NCBI RefSeq assembly: GCF_025821625.1
Contig: NZ_JACKSH010000082.1
Coordinates: forward strand, 1-38,086
Length of the DNA: 38,086 nucleotides
Direction of reading: 5' to 3'
From: Mycolicibacterium pyrenivorans
Lineage (GTDB): Bacteria; Actinomycetota; Actinomycetes; Mycobacteriales; Mycobacteriaceae
Numbering within the stretch: position 1 is the first letter of the stretch; the number at the start of each line of letters is the position of its first letter. The position numbers and the translations under genes were made by a program. A model generated the notes under the pieces. It had not been told where the DNA came from. It ran no database searches and saw only the letters and a program-made list of their open reading frames with translations. Below, piece by piece: positions 1 through 10,227 of this stretch.

Positions 1-1
1 G

Positions 2-475
2 TCCGGCGGCCACGCCCTGCCGCGGCCGCGGCTGACCCGGGTGCAACGGGCCGGGCTCGCCATCGGGATCGGTGCCGTGGCGGCCGCGGCCGTCCTCGGC
101 GCGGTCATGGTGACCCGCGATGACGGCACTGCGTTCCCGTCGGGACCGACGGCCGACCAGATCACCGTGGAGCAGACCGCGGACGACACCGGTTTTCCGC
201 TGTCCGACGCCGAGCTGCGGGCGGCGCTGTCCGAGGTCGCCGACCTTGGCCCGCTGGGCGACGCGCAACGCCGCGCGGCCTGCCTGGCCGGCCTAGGCCA
301 CTCCCCCGCCCCGGAAGTCCTCGGTGGTCGATTGCTCGAGGTGTCCGGCAGGCCCGCGGTGCTGCTTCTGATTCCCGGCCAGGCGCCCGGGCAGATCCTC
401 GCGCTCGCCGTGGAACCCGCCTGCAACGCCGTCGACACCGGGCTCATCGCCGAGCGGGAACTACCCGGGCAGTGA
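2..475 (+). CDS. rsmA: anti-sigma-M factor RsmA, C-terminal part (5' truncated by window edge)
   Basis: The frame is open from base 2 to the stop, so only the last 157 residues are present; M. tuberculosis RsmA (Rv3912) is about 254. One hydrophobic membrane segment is visible ([20 protein letters not shown], starting about residue 17 of the fragment). It is followed by an acidic extracytoplasmic domain ending near IPGQAPGQ and AVEPACNA. In the family, the cytoplasmic N-terminal half, which lies outside this window, binds and holds the ECF sigma factor SigM. The downstream neighbours trxB and trxC match the sigM-rsmA-trxB-trxC order of mycobacteria. Identity rests on this synteny and the C-terminal motifs; the sigma-binding part cannot be checked here. 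Confidence 0.8.
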   Translation, partial: SGGHALPRPRLTRVQRAGLAIGIGAVAAAAVLGAVMVTRDDGTAFPSGPTADQITVEQTADDTGFPLSDAELRAALSEVADLGPLGDAQRRAACLAGLGHSPAPEVLGGRLLEVSGRPAVLLLIPGQAPGQILALAVEPACNAVDTGLIAERELPGQ

Positions 476-516
476 CGACACCGACACCGCACCGGCGACG
501 CACCGGAGAGGTATGC

Positions 517-543
517 GGGAACACTGCGGCATACCCTGGTGTT
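517..543 (+). promoter_or_regulatory. ECF (SigH-like) promoter of trxB-trxC
   Basis: GGGAACA at 517-523 is followed 17 bases later by GTT at 541-543. This matches the mycobacterial SigH-type pattern GGAAYA - spacer - GTT, known to drive thioredoxin reductase/thioredoxin genes. The start of trxB lies about 48 bases downstream. The -35 element sits between the arms of an inverted repeat (GGTATGC 510-516, GCATACC 529-535). SigM and SigE recognise related elements, so the exact sigma factor is inferred. Confidence 0.55.
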
Positions 544-590
544 TTACCAACGCGGTTGTTCGACCTCTTGCCGCTGGCAGAAAGGCTCTC

Positions 591-1586
591 ATGACCTCCT
601 CACCCACCGTCCATGACGTCATCGTCATCGGTTCCGGCCCTGCCGGCTACACGGCGGCCGTGTACGCAGCTCGTGCCCAGCTCAAGCCGCTGGTATTCGA
701 GGGCTCCCAGTTCGGTGGCGCCCTGATGACCACGACGGAGGTCGAGAACTACCCCGGATTCCGCGACGGCATCACCGGCCCGGAGTTGATGGACCAGATG
801 CGTGAGCAGGCACTTCGCTTCGGCGCGGATCTGCGCATGGAGGATGTCGACGCCGTCGACCTGGCCGGACCCATCAAGTCCGTCACCGTCGGTGACGAGA
901 CCCACCAGGCGCGCGCGGTGATCCTGGCCATGGGCGCTGCCGCCCGGCACCTGGGTGTACCCGGTGAGGACGCGCTGCTCGGCATGGGTGTGAGCACCTG
1001 CGCCACCTGCGACGGTTTCTTCTTCCGGGACCAGGACATCGCCGTGGTCGGCGGCGGCGACTCCGCGATGGAGGAGGCCACGTTCCTGACCCGCTTCGCT
1101 CGCAGCGTCACGCTGATCCACCGGCGAGACGAGTTCCGCGCGTCGAAGATCATGCTGGAGCGCGCGCAGACCAACGAGAAGATCCGATTCCTCACCAACA
1201 CGGACGTCACCGCCATCGAGGGCGACCCCAAGGTGACCGGTATCCGGCTGCGCAACGCCGTGACCGGTGAGGAATCCGAGCTGGCCGTGACCGGTGTCTT
1301 CGTCGCGATCGGGCACGATCCGCGTTCGGAGCTGGTGCGCGGGCAGGTCGAGCTGGACGACGCCGGCTACGTGCAGGTTCAGGGTCGCACCACCTACACC
1401 TCGGTCGAAGGAGTCTTCGCCGCAGGCGATCTCGTCGACCACACCTACCGCCAGGCGATCACCGCCGCCGGAAGTGGTTGCGCCGCCTCCATCGACGCGG
1501 AACGGTGGCTGGCCGACCAGGCGGAGCCGGGCGAGAGAACTTCCACCTCAACAGAAGACACCGATCTGATTGGAGCACAACGATGA
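591..1586 (+). CDS. trxB: thioredoxin-disulfide reductase TrxB
   Basis: This 331-residue FAD/NADPH enzyme reduces thioredoxin in the cytoplasm. Visible motifs are the N-terminal FAD-binding [10 protein letters not shown], the redox-active CATC (Cys137 and Cys140), the NADPH-binding [10 protein letters not shown], and a C-terminal FAD motif [10 protein letters not shown]. The length fits the low-molecular-weight class (M. tuberculosis TrxB2 is about 335). The ATG at 591 is chosen because the protein then starts just before the FAD domain; the same frame is open further upstream but would add an unrelated leader overlapping the promoter. The stop overlaps the trxC start (ATGA), indicating translational coupling. 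The C-terminal 20 or so residues are Ser/Thr/Glu-rich and look non-conserved. Confidence 0.96.
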   Translation: MTSSPTVHDVIVIGSGPAGYTAAVYAARAQLKPLVFEGSQFGGALMTTTEVENYPGFRDGITGPELMDQMREQALRFGADLRMEDVDAVDLAGPIKSVTVGDETHQARAVILAMGAAARHLGVPGEDALLGMGVSTCATCDGFFFRDQDIAVVGGGDSAMEEATFLTRFARSVTLIHRRDEFRASKIMLERAQTNEKIRFLTNTDVTAIEGDPKVTGIRLRNAVTGEESELAVTGVFVAIGHDPRSELVRGQVELDDAGYVQVQGRTTYTSVEGVFAAGDLVDHTYRQAITAAGSGCAASIDAERWLADQAEPGERTSTSTEDTDLIGAQR

Positions 1587-1924
1587 GCGCTGGGTCCGCT
1601 GGAACTTCGACGGTGGCGGTCACCGACGATTCGTTCTCCCAGGACGTGCTGTCGAGCAGCACGCCGGTGCTGGTGGACTTCTGGGCGACTTGGTGCGGCC
1701 CGTGCAAGATGGTCGCCCCGGTGCTCGAGGAGATCGCCGCCGAGAAGGCCGGTTCGCTGACGGTCGCCAAGATCGACGTCGACGAGAATCCGGGCACCGC
1801 CCGCGACTTCCAGGTGGTGTCGATCCCGACGATGATCCTGTTCAAGGATGGTGAACCGATCAAGCGAATCGTCGGTGCGAAGGGCAAGGCGGCACTGCTG
1901 CGCGAGCTCTCGGACGTGGTCTAG
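1583..1924 (+). CDS. trxC: thioredoxin TrxC
   Basis: This is a 113-residue thioredoxin with the canonical WCGPCK active site (Cys38, Cys41), the preceding VDFWATW strand and the cis-proline loop SIPTM. It is the reducing partner of TrxB and supplies electrons to peroxiredoxins and other cytoplasmic disulfides. The ATG at 1583 overlaps the trxB stop by four bases, so the two are co-translated from the ECF promoter upstream of trxB. Length and motifs agree with M. tuberculosis TrxC (116 residues). An upstream in-frame start would add a basic, unrelated leader lying inside trxB and is rejected. Confidence 0.96.
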   Translation: MSAGSAGTSTVAVTDDSFSQDVLSSSTPVLVDFWATWCGPCKMVAPVLEEIAAEKAGSLTVAKIDVDENPGTARDFQVVSIPTMILFKDGEPIKRIVGAKGKAALLRELSDVV

Positions 1925-2008
1925 CGGCGGTCTGACGCCGCATTTCGGGGGCTGAACACCTGCCTGGGGTTTTCTCGATTCCCCAGTCGGTCTGAGAGAA
2001 TGCTGCCT

Positions 2009-3196
2009 ATGTCGAGTCTGCGTCGCGGTGACCGCGGGGGTGCGGTCACCGAGATCCGGGCCGCTCTTGCCGCGCTGGGCATGATCGAGCACCCCGATGA
2101 TGACCTCACCACCGGCAAGCATGTCGCCGCAGACATGTTCGACGGCGAGCTCGATCACGCTGTCCGCGCATTCCAGCAGCACCGCGGCCTTCTCGTGGAC
2201 GGCGTCGTCGGTGAAGCCACCTACCGAGCCCTGAAGGAAGCATCCTACCGGCTTGGAGCACGCACTCTCAACCACCAGTTCGGTGCACCGATGTACGGCG
2301 ACGACGTGGCGACGCTGCAGGCGCGCTTGCAGGATCTGGGGTTCTACACCAACCTGGTCGACGGCCACTTCGGTCTGCTGACGCACAACGCGTTGATGTC
2401 CTATCAGCGTGAGTACGGGCTGTATCCGGACGGTATCTGCGGGCCGGAAACGTTGCGGTCCTTGTACTTTCTCGGTTCCCGAGTCACCGGCGGGTCACCG
2501 CATGCGATCCGCGAGGAGGAGTTGGTCCGCAGTTCCGGTCCGCGGCTGTCGGGAAAGCGGATCATCATCGACCCGGGCCGCGGAGGCAGCGACCACGGTC
2601 TGATCATGAACGGGCCCGCGGGTCCGATCAGCGAAGCAGATATCTTGTGGGACTTGGCAAGTCGCCTCGAAGGCCGGATGACCGCGATCGGCATGGAGAC
2701 GTTCCTGTCCCGCCCGGCCAACCGCTCACCGTCGGACGCCGAGCGTGCGGTCACCGCCAACACCGTCGGCGCCGACCTGATGATCAGCTTGCGTTGCGAA
2801 GCCCAGGCCAGCCCGGCCGCCAACGGTGTAGCCTCGTTCCACTTCGGCAATTCACACGGTTCGGTCTCCACCATCGGCCGCAACCTTGCCGACTTCATTC
2901 AGCGTGAAGTGGTGGCGCGCACCGGATTACGTGACTGCCGGGTACATGGCCGGACATGGGATCTGGTCCGGTTGACCCGCATGCCCACCGTTCAGGTCGA
3001 CATCGGCTACGTCACCAACCCGGGCGACCGCGCCACCCTCGTGTCTCCGGCATCGCGCGACTCGATCGCCGAAGGCATCCTCGCCTCCGTCAAAAGGCTG
3101 TACCTGCTCGGCAAGAACGACCGGCCGACCGGCACCTTCACCTTCGCCGAACTACTCGCCCACGAGCTGTCGGTCGAGCAGGCCCGCCAGGCCTAA
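2009..3196 (+). CDS. cwlM: CwlM, amidase-like regulator of peptidoglycan precursor synthesis
   Basis: The protein has 395 residues: two N-terminal peptidoglycan-binding repeats (about 1-75 and 85-155; QHRGLLVDGVVGEATY and DGICGPETLR), then an amidase_3 fold (about 185-365). It has no signal peptide, so it is cytoplasmic. The zinc-site motifs are degenerate: DPGRGG where active enzymes have DPGHGG, SLRCE in place of SLHAN, and VQVDIGY in place of a Glu motif. This fits the known role of mycobacterial CwlM as a non-enzymatic activator of MurA. The C-terminal PTGTFTF carries Thr374, Thr376 and Thr378, equivalent to the Thr cluster phosphorylated by PknB, which is also in this window. The ATG at 2009 is preferred over 2000 because of spacing from GAGAGA and agreement with family numbering. 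Confidence 0.93.
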   Translation: MSSLRRGDRGGAVTEIRAALAALGMIEHPDDDLTTGKHVAADMFDGELDHAVRAFQQHRGLLVDGVVGEATYRALKEASYRLGARTLNHQFGAPMYGDDVATLQARLQDLGFYTNLVDGHFGLLTHNALMSYQREYGLYPDGICGPETLRSLYFLGSRVTGGSPHAIREEELVRSSGPRLSGKRIIIDPGRGGSDHGLIMNGPAGPISEADILWDLASRLEGRMTAIGMETFLSRPANRSPSDAERAVTANTVGADLMISLRCEAQASPAANGVASFHFGNSHGSVSTIGRNLADFIQREVVARTGLRDCRVHGRTWDLVRLTRMPTVQVDIGYVTNPGDRATLVSPASRDSIAEGILASVKRLYLLGKNDRPTGTFTFAELLAHELSVEQARQA

Positions 3197-3939
3197 CGGC
3201 ACGGGTTCGACCCGGCCCCCACCGGCTCCTCGAGCTGGGCGCTCTGCAGCAACCGCTCCAGTGCCGCCTCGACGCCGGCCTTCCATCCGAGGCCCTGTTC
3301 GAGCTCCAGCCGCAGCCGCGGAAAGTAGGTGTGGTGCGACACCACAACGAATCCCGCGTCCAACAGCAGATCGGTTCCGAGCATGCACTGCTCGACCGAG
3401 CAGTCGCCGAGGGTCGCCATCACGGGCGCGACATCCTCGGGCACCTTCGCCGGGCCGGTCAATTCGGAGGCCTCGGCTGAACGACCGAACGCCTCGAGCG
3501 CGCGCACGCCGCGCTGAACCAGATCGCCGACCACCGCCGCGATCAGCGGCCGCGACAGATCCTGTCCCCCGTGCCCGGACTCGATGCCGAGCGAGGTCAA
3601 CAGGACGGCGTCGGCGCTGACGGGTCCGGTCGGAAACCGCGCCGCCCGGGGCACGGTGCGCGGCGGCGCGTAGAACGCGTAGCCCAGGCACGGCTCGTCG
3701 GTCGGCTCGAGGGTGGGGTCGCCGGCCTCCGCGCCGTCGCGGCACTCGACGGCCAACTGCCCGCAGGACCCCCACTCGAGCATGACCATCGACAGCCATG
3801 CCTCCTTCTCGAACTCCGGGTCGGACAGATGATCGTCACCCAGCGTGGTCGGGTCGACCTCCCAGTAGACGCAGCGCCGTGCATGCTTCGGCAACTGCTC
3901 GAATGCTTCGAGCCGAAGAGGCGTGATACGTGCGGCCAC
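3193..3939 (-). CDS. GNAT-like acetyltransferase, Rv3916c family
   Basis: This 248-residue protein has no signal peptide or membrane segment. The middle part (LGYAFYAPP, then LLTSLGIESGHGGQDLSRPL and a following helix) resembles the strand 4 / acetyl-CoA-binding loop / helix 3 unit of GNAT acetyltransferases. The later FVVVSHHTYFPRLRLEL resembles the last strands of that fold. The substrate is unknown. Its place between cwlM and parB is the conserved position of Rv3916c. It is convergent with cwlM, the two stop codons overlapping within four bases (3193-3196). It lies downstream of parB on the same strand with a 226-base gap, so it may have its own promoter. Confidence 0.82.
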   Translation of the reverse strand: MAARITPLRLEAFEQLPKHARRCVYWEVDPTTLGDDHLSDPEFEKEAWLSMVMLEWGSCGQLAVECRDGAEAGDPTLEPTDEPCLGYAFYAPPRTVPRAARFPTGPVSADAVLLTSLGIESGHGGQDLSRPLIAAVVGDLVQRGVRALEAFGRSAEASELTGPAKVPEDVAPVMATLGDCSVEQCMLGTDLLLDAGFVVVSHHTYFPRLRLELEQGLGWKAGVEAALERLLQSAQLEEPVGAGSNPCR

Positions 3940-4165
3940 TACACTCCCGGGGTTCTGAGCCGTCCGATGCCGACCGAGCCAGCCGGCAACCCTTCCAGGA
4001 TAGAAGGCGCGGTCCGGACGGGCCCGTGCCGGCCGACCGGTGACGCTCTGCCCGGCCGGTCCATCGAATTGGGTTGGCGCACAGCGAGTTTCCTCAGGCG
4101 GGCGGAATCGACGGCCGTTCCGGACCCGTCAGTGTCACAGTGACGTAATTCGCCGGTATGGTCGG
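3940..4165. other. parB to acetyltransferase intergenic region
   Basis: This 226-base spacer on the leftward strand lies between the parB stop and the acetyltransferase start. It holds a short perfect palindrome GTCAC-A-GTGAC at 4134-4144, about 20 bases past the parB stop. That could be a weak terminator hairpin or an operator; there is no T-run. No gene or clear sigma-A promoter was seen. Confidence 0.4.
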
Positions 4166-5200
4166 TCACGGCGACGACGTGTTCATCAGCTCCACAATTC
4201 GCTGCAGATCGTCCACCGATCCGAACTCGACCACGATCTTGCCCTTGCGCTTGCCCAGGCTGACCGTGACCCGGGTATCGAAGGCCGACGACAGCTGTTC
4301 GGCGACATCCTGCAGGCCCGGCATCTGAATCGGCTTGCGGCGCGGAGCCGATGGTGCCGTGCCCTCGTCCCGGTTGGCCAGGGTCACGGCCTCTTCGGTC
4401 GCGCGCACGGACAGGCCCTCGGCCACGATGCGTGCGGCGAGTTCCTCCTGCTGCTCCGAGCCGCCCTCGAGTGCCAGCAGCGCGCGCGCATGTCCCGCCG
4501 ACAGCACCCCGGCGGCGACCCGGCGCTGCACCGCTATCGGCAGACGGAGCAACCGGATCATGTTCGTGATCACCGGCCGCGACCGGCCGATGCGCGAGGC
4601 CAGTTCGTCGTGGGTGACGTCGAACTCCTCGAGCAGCTGCTGGTAGGCGGCGGCCTCTTCGAGAGGGTTCAACTGCACGCGATGGATGTTCTCCAGCAGT
4701 GCATCCCGCAGCATGCTGTCGTCGGCGGTTTCCCGGACGATCGCGGGGATCGTCGCCACCCCGGCCTGTTGGGCGGCGCGCCACCGCCGCTCCCCCATGA
4801 CGAGTTGGTAGCGCGGGGGCCCTTCTGTCGTTGTTTCGGGGCCGGTCGTGGTGTCGGGAGTCTCCCGGACCACGATCGGCTGCATCAGACCGAACTCGCG
4901 GATGGAGTGCACGAGCTCGGCGAGTGCCTCCTCGTCGAACACCTGGCGCGGCTGGCGTGGGTTCGGATCGATCCTCGACGGGTCGATCTCGCGGTACACG
5001 GCGCCGACCGAATTCTCCTCCGCCGTGAGCGGAGCGGTTGCGGCCGGCGCGGCGGGTGGTCCACCGAACATCGCATCGGCGGCGGCGTCACCCATGCGCG
5101 GACCCGTGGTTGCCGGCCCTTCCCCGTCGGCGGGGCCCGTCGGGATCAGCGACGCGAGGCCGCGGCCCAGTCCGCTTCGCTTCTTGGCCGCGTTGTTCAT
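4166..5200 (-). CDS. parB: chromosome-partitioning protein ParB
   Basis: This 344-residue protein has the same length as M. tuberculosis ParB. The N-terminal stretch [15 protein letters not shown] is the typical ParA-interacting leader. A variable Ala/Pro-rich linker follows, then the CTP-binding/ParB core with GERRWRA and [11 protein letters not shown] helix-turn-helix (about 205-260, [21 protein letters not shown]) binds parS, and the C-terminal part dimerises ([10 protein letters not shown]). ParB loads at parS, slides as a CTP clamp and positions the origin through ParA. Three parS sites lie 0.9-1.7 kb upstream in parA and rsmG. The ATG at 5200 leaves 28 bases after parA; an in-frame start at 5263 would overlap parA and lacks family support. 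Confidence 0.97.
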   Translation of the reverse strand: MNNAAKKRSGLGRGLASLIPTGPADGEGPATTGPRMGDAAADAMFGGPPAAPAATAPLTAEENSVGAVYREIDPSRIDPNPRQPRQVFDEEALAELVHSIREFGLMQPIVVRETPDTTTGPETTTEGPPRYQLVMGERRWRAAQQAGVATIPAIVRETADDSMLRDALLENIHRVQLNPLEEAAAYQQLLEEFDVTHDELASRIGRSRPVITNMIRLLRLPIAVQRRVAAGVLSAGHARALLALEGGSEQQEELAARIVAEGLSVRATEEAVTLANRDEGTAPSAPRRKPIQMPGLQDVAEQLSSAFDTRVTVSLGKRKGKIVVEFGSVDDLQRIVELMNTSSP

Positions 5201-5228
5201 CGATTCCCTCTTCTCGTCACGGGTGCGG

Positions 5229-6928
<1,700 letters not shown>

Positions 6929-6965
6929 CTACATCGATGTAACTCAGTGGGTCAAACCCCGAGGA

Positions 6966-7607
6966 TCAATCGGTGAGGACGACGACGCGACGCGACGGCT
7001 CCACGCCCTCGCTCTCGCTGTGCACACCCTGAACCGCGGCCACGGCATCGTGCACGATCTTGCGCTCGAACGGCGTCATGGGAGACAGCTCTTCGCGCTC
7101 CCCCGTCTCCAGCACCCGGCGGGCCACCTTGTCGCCGAGCGCGGCCAGCTCGTCGCGCCGCCGTCGACGCCACTGCGCGATGTCCAGCATCAGCCGGCTG
7201 CGCTCGCCGGTCTTCTGGTGTACGGCCAACCGAGTCAACTCCTGAAGCGCGTCGAGCACCTCGCCCTTGCGCCCGACCAGCTTGGTCAGATCCCCGCCGC
7301 CGTCGATGCTCACGACGGCGCGGTCACCCTCGACGTCCAGGTCGATGTCGCCGTCGAAGTCCAGGAGGTCCAGCAGCTCCTCCAGATAGTCGCCGGCGAT
7401 CTCACCCTCGGCGACCAACTTGTCCTCGAGTTCTTCTTCGCCATCGGTGGCTTCTTCGCCATCGGTGGCTTCTTCGCCATCGGTGGCTGCCTCACCTTCC
7501 GTGGCTACCTCACCCTCCACGGGAGCGTCGACTCCGTTCTCGATCGGCTCGACGTCCTCACTGCGCTCCGCCGTGTCCGACGTGGCGGCAGTTTCTGCGT
7601 TCGTCAT
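6966..7607 (-). CDS. Jag/KhpB-family RNA-binding protein (KH and R3H domains)
   Basis: The protein has 213 residues. The first 70 are acidic and low-complexity, with a repeated ATDGEE unit. A KH-type domain follows with the GxxG loop GRKG (LVGRKGEVLDALQELTRL). A C-terminal R3H domain has the Arg-x3-His signature in RKIVH. Jag/KhpB proteins bind RNA, and the gene sits next to yidC in most Gram-positive bacteria; in mycobacteria it is the Rv3920c position. There is no signal peptide, so it is cytoplasmic. It is 36 bases downstream of yidC on the same strand and likely co-transcribed. The acidic N-terminus appears expandable because it is encoded by perfect 18-base repeats. Confidence 0.9.
   Translation of the reverse strand: MTNAETAATSDTAERSEDVEPIENGVDAPVEGEVATEGEAATDGEEATDGEEATDGEEELEDKLVAEGEIAGDYLEELLDLLDFDGDIDLDVEGDRAVVSIDGGGDLTKLVGRKGEVLDALQELTRLAVHQKTGERSRLMLDIAQWRRRRRDELAALGDKVARRVLETGEREELSPMTPFERKIVHDAVAAVQGVHSESEGVEPSRRVVVLTD
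7434..7487. repeat. three perfect 18-bp tandem repeats in jag
   Basis: The unit TTCTTCGCCATCGGTGGC (plus strand) occurs three times at 7434-7451, 7452-7469 and 7470-7487. Degenerate copies continue to about 7523. Read on the coding strand it gives repeated ATDGEE. The 18-base length keeps the frame, so copy number could vary without disrupting the gene. Confidence 0.9.
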
Positions 7608-7643
7608 ACAAACACCTCTCCCTCGTTCGCGGTCACCCGCGCG

Positions 7644-8774
7644 TCAACGCTTACGTTTCTTCGGCCGAGCGCCGGGTTTCGGAGTGCGGTTCACCGCTCC
7701 GTTCCGCGCTGCAGGTTTCGCCGACTCCTGTGCAGTCGCCGCCGAATCGGGCGGCGCCACACCGTCCTTGTCCGGTGCCGTGGCGTCTGCGCCGTCTGCG
7801 GGCACGCCACCGTCCCCGGCGGTTGCCTCCGCGTCCGCGGCCGTGTCGGCGGAAGCCGCCTTCTTCTTGCGGCTCGGCTTGGCCCCGGGAGCCGGCGCGT
7901 TCGCAGCACGGCGCTCCAGTGCCTCGAGCTTCTTCTGCTCTTCTTCCTTCTCGATCTTGCCGAACACGTAGTGCTGCTGGCCGAAGGTCCAGATGTTGTT
8001 CGCCAGCCAGTACATGATCACTGCGAGGGGCAGGAACGGACCGCCGACCACGACGCCGAGTGGGAAGACGTAGAGCGCCAGCTTGTTCATCATCGCGGTC
8101 TGCGGATTCGCGGCCGCTTCAGGACTCTGCCGGGCCACCGAGGCCCGGCTGTTGAAGTACGTGGCGATGCCGGCCGCAATCATGAACGGCACACCAACCG
8201 CCACCACGGCAGGGCGGTAGAACTCGGTGAAGGCTTCCAGGCCGTGCTGCTGGATCATCGTCGCGCCGAGCGGGGCGCCGAACAGGTTGGCGTCCAGGAA
8301 GTGGCCGACGTCGGTGGCGCTGAACAGGTAGTTGCCCAGGCTGCGGTTCTCCTCCACCGACAGGCCCAGCCTGCCGATACCCGTCTGGGTCCGGTTGAAG
8401 GACATCAGCACGTGGTAGAGACCGAGGAACACCGGGATCTGCGCAAGCATCGGCAGGCAGCCCAGGATCGGGTTGAACCCGTGCTCCTTCTGCAGCTTCT
8501 GCATCTCGAGCGCCATCCGCTGACGGTCCTTGCCGTACTTCTTCTGCAGCGCCTTGATCTGGGGCTGCAGCTCCTGCATCTGCCGCGTGGTGCGGATCTG
8601 CCGGACGAACGGCTTGTACAGAATCGCGCGCAGCGTGAACACCAGGAACATCACCGACAATGCCCAGGCGAAGAAGTTCGACGGTCCCAGCAGGAAGGCG
8701 AAGGCCTTGTACCAAACCCACATGATCGCCGACACCGGGTAATAGATGATGTCGAGGCTCAACCAATTAAACAC
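7644..8774 (-). CDS. yidC: membrane protein insertase YidC
   Basis: This 376-residue YidC/Oxa1 insertase inserts and folds inner-membrane proteins, alone or with SecYEG. An N-terminal membrane segment is followed by the cytoplasmic hairpin ([20 protein letters not shown]) and the conserved [16 protein letters not shown] segment. Further membrane segments include [13 protein letters not shown] and [18 protein letters not shown] long charged Ala/Lys-rich tail ends in RPKKRKR, a basic terminus common in YidC that contacts ribosomes. The GTG start at 8774 overlaps the yidD stop by eight bases. The tail (about 275-376) is low complexity and likely disordered. Confidence 0.95.
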   Translation of the reverse strand: MFNWLSLDIIYYPVSAIMWVWYKAFAFLLGPSNFFAWALSVMFLVFTLRAILYKPFVRQIRTTRQMQELQPQIKALQKKYGKDRQRMALEMQKLQKEHGFNPILGCLPMLAQIPVFLGLYHVLMSFNRTQTGIGRLGLSVEENRSLGNYLFSATDVGHFLDANLFGAPLGATMIQQHGLEAFTEFYRPAVVAVGVPFMIAAGIATYFNSRASVARQSPEAAANPQTAMMNKLALYVFPLGVVVGGPFLPLAVIMYWLANNIWTFGQQHYVFGKIEKEEEQKKLEALERRAANAPAPGAKPSRKKKAASADTAADAEATAGDGGVPADGADATAPDKDGVAPPDSAATAQESAKPAARNGAVNRTPKPGARPKKRKR

Positions 8775-9105
8775 GCGTCTGACTCTCCCCTTGCTGCACC
8801 GGGCTGCTCCGGTGTTCGGTTATGCCACAGGCACACTCAGCGGCTGGGCCTCGATGCTCCGCGTGGTCGGCTTCTCGATCCGGTATCGGATCCCATCCTC
8901 CGTTATGCCATGGACCACATTTCAGGAGGCGGACCGTTGCGAGCCAACCGCCCCGGACCAATCCGAACTCCGTGAGCGCGTCGACGGCGTACTGGCTGCA
9001 CGTCGGGGTGAACCGACAGGTCGGCAGACGCAACGGCGAGATGGTGTGCCGATAGAGCTCGATCATGAAGACCACCATCCGCACCGCGGCCGAACGTGGT
9101 CTCAC
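8767..9105 (-). CDS. yidD: membrane protein insertion efficiency factor YidD
   Basis: This is a 112-residue YidD-family protein with the signature cysteine-containing block [15 protein letters not shown] and then [24 protein letters not shown]. It is a small membrane-associated factor that assists YidC-dependent insertion. The GTG start at 9105 overlaps the rnpA stop (GTGA), and its 3' end overlaps yidC, so rnpA-yidD-yidC are translationally linked. The C-terminal 35 residues (after DPIPD) are poorly conserved. Confidence 0.94.
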   Translation of the reverse strand: MRPRSAAVRMVVFMIELYRHTISPLRLPTCRFTPTCSQYAVDALTEFGLVRGGWLATVRLLKCGPWHNGGWDPIPDREADHAEHRGPAAECACGITEHRSSPVQQGESQTRV

Positions 9106-9458
9106 TTGGACTCACCGGACCGCGTTCGGATGCGCTTCAGCGCTGTCCGCAACTCCTGTTCCAAGCGCGGTGAGATGGCATGCCTGCTGCTCGGTAGAGC
9201 CCGGATCACCACTCGGTCGGCAGGATCGAGGTCCTCGAGCAGGGCCCGTGCGGCATGCCGGAGGCGTCGGGACACTCGATGCCGCTGAACGGCGTTCCCC
9301 ACTGCCTTCGACACGACCAGCCCGATCCGGGGCCCGGGTTCACCGGTCCGGTCGGGCCGCGTGTACAGGACGAGATCCGGTTGCGCGGCTTTCGTCCCCT
9401 GGCTCACCGTGGCACCGAACTCGGCCGACCGGGTCATCCGGTACTGCGCCGGAAGCAC
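9102..9458 (-). CDS. rnpA: ribonuclease P protein component RnpA
   Basis: This 118-residue basic protein assists the RNase P RNA in removing 5' leaders from tRNA precursors. The family hallmark appears as [23 protein letters not shown], starting near residue 49 (given in two parts: [12 protein letters not shown] and RVSRRLRHA). The GTG start at 9458 leads directly into [14 protein letters not shown], the usual beginning. It lies 21 bases downstream of rpmH on the same strand, the conserved rpmH-rnpA pair. Confidence 0.95.
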   Translation of the reverse strand: MLPAQYRMTRSAEFGATVSQGTKAAQPDLVLYTRPDRTGEPGPRIGLVVSKAVGNAVQRHRVSRRLRHAARALLEDLDPADRVVIRALPSSRHAISPRLEQELRTALKRIRTRSGESK

Positions 9459-9479
9459 CGCGTCAGACCTTGCGCCGCA

Positions 9480-9623
9480 TCACGCAGTCAGTGAACGGCG
9501 GCCCTTGCGGCGCCGATCCGACACGATCGCCCGGCCGGCGCGGGTACGCATCCGCAGCCGGAACCCGTGCACTCGCCCCCGACGGCGGTTGTTGGGCTGA
9601 AAAGTCCGCTTGCCCTTGGCCAC
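9480..9623 (-). CDS. rpmH: 50S ribosomal protein L34
   Basis: This is a 47-residue, highly basic protein starting [15 protein letters not shown] and ending KGRRSLTA, which is textbook L34 with the mycobacterial MAKGKR extension. The start is GTG at 9623. It is the first gene of the leftward train toward parB. A good sigma-A-type promoter lies about 160 bases upstream at 9784-9812. Confidence 0.97.
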   Translation of the reverse strand: MAKGKRTFQPNNRRRGRVHGFRLRMRTRAGRAIVSDRRRKGRRSLTA

Positions 9624-9783
9624 GGCTGTCACTCCTCATTGCGTCTGGCCCCCACGCTCCGCCCGCATGAATCCTCATGACAGGCGTGACGCGGTCGGCC
9701 GTTGGTAAGCTCGTCCGTCTGACCGGCGCGGCCCCCGGCGGGGCCGGGTCGCAGCCGTATCGCCACGTGCGGGCGACTGTTCG

Positions 9784-9812
9784 AGGGTACTGACGAGAAA
9801 TCGCTGGGTCAA
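9784..9812 (-). promoter_or_regulatory. sigma-A-type promoter for rpmH and the leftward train
   Basis: Read on the minus strand, TTGACC (9812-9807) and TACCCT (9789-9784) are separated by 17 bases. This matches the TTGACn / TAnnnT mycobacterial housekeeping pattern. The predicted start near 9777 leaves a leader of about 150 bases before rpmH. Confidence 0.55.
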
Positions 9813-9951
9813 ACCTGCTCCCCTCCTGCTCCCCCGGCCCCCGACCAAGGTCAGAGACATCACACCAACCACAACTGTCACGCTCATCAGGAACGATTGC
9901 GCCAGCACCGAATCCGCGCCAAATTCGGCCCCCGGCAATGTTGCCGAACTG

Positions 9952-9980
9952 TTGGCACTCGGAGAGAAAACTGTTAGCTT
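9952..9980 (+). promoter_or_regulatory. sigma-A-type promoter for dnaA
   Basis: TTGGCA at 9952-9957 and TAGCTT at 9975-9980 are separated by 17 bases. The predicted start near 9987 gives a leader of about 240 bases in which the DnaA boxes at 10145-10173 lie. That arrangement would suit autoregulation by DnaA. Confidence 0.5.
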
Positions 9981-10144
9981 CTGGCAATGCCGATTCCACA
10001 CCGGGACGGCCAAAGACAACGAAGCGAGGCCACCCCGTCCGTTGCGAGCCCGCTGGATCGCAGGGTATGCATCGATCCATCGACGAGCTCCGGCCGACAG
10101 CGGCCCCGCAGGTAGACAACCAGACGACCGCGACCGTCCTCTCT

Positions 10145-10173
10145 CCACAGCCTGTGGATAACTTTGTGGACAG
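10145..10173 (+). promoter_or_regulatory. DnaA-box group upstream of dnaA
   Basis: TGTGGATAA at 10153-10161 is the exact complement of the DnaA box TTATCCACA. TGTGGACAG at 10165-10173 is a close variant. CCACAG-C-CTGTGG at 10145-10157 makes an inverted pair with the first. The group ends about 55 bases before the dnaA start and probably mediates DnaA binding to its own leader. Confidence 0.75.
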
Positions 10174-10227
10174 TTCGTTGTCGTCGACTTGGCCGTCCCT
10201 GGGCCGGCCGCTAGGGGGTGCGTGTCG

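Larger units (their letters stand above)
9624..10227. promoter_or_regulatory. rpmH-dnaA divergent control region
   Basis: This 604-base non-coding stretch lies between divergent rpmH and dnaA. It holds a leftward promoter (9784-9812), a rightward promoter (9952-9980) and a DnaA-box group just before dnaA (10145-10173). A short palindrome GGCAA-TG-TTGCC (9934-9945) lies just upstream of the dnaA promoter. No gene was found in it on either strand that resembles a known family. Confidence 0.75.

Noticed and set aside
7020..8975. Long plus-strand open frame opposite jag and yidC (about 650 codons)
   Set aside because: It is antisense to two well-recognised genes, has no family resemblance and shows the Arg/His/Gln-rich composition typical of chance frames in high-G+C DNA.
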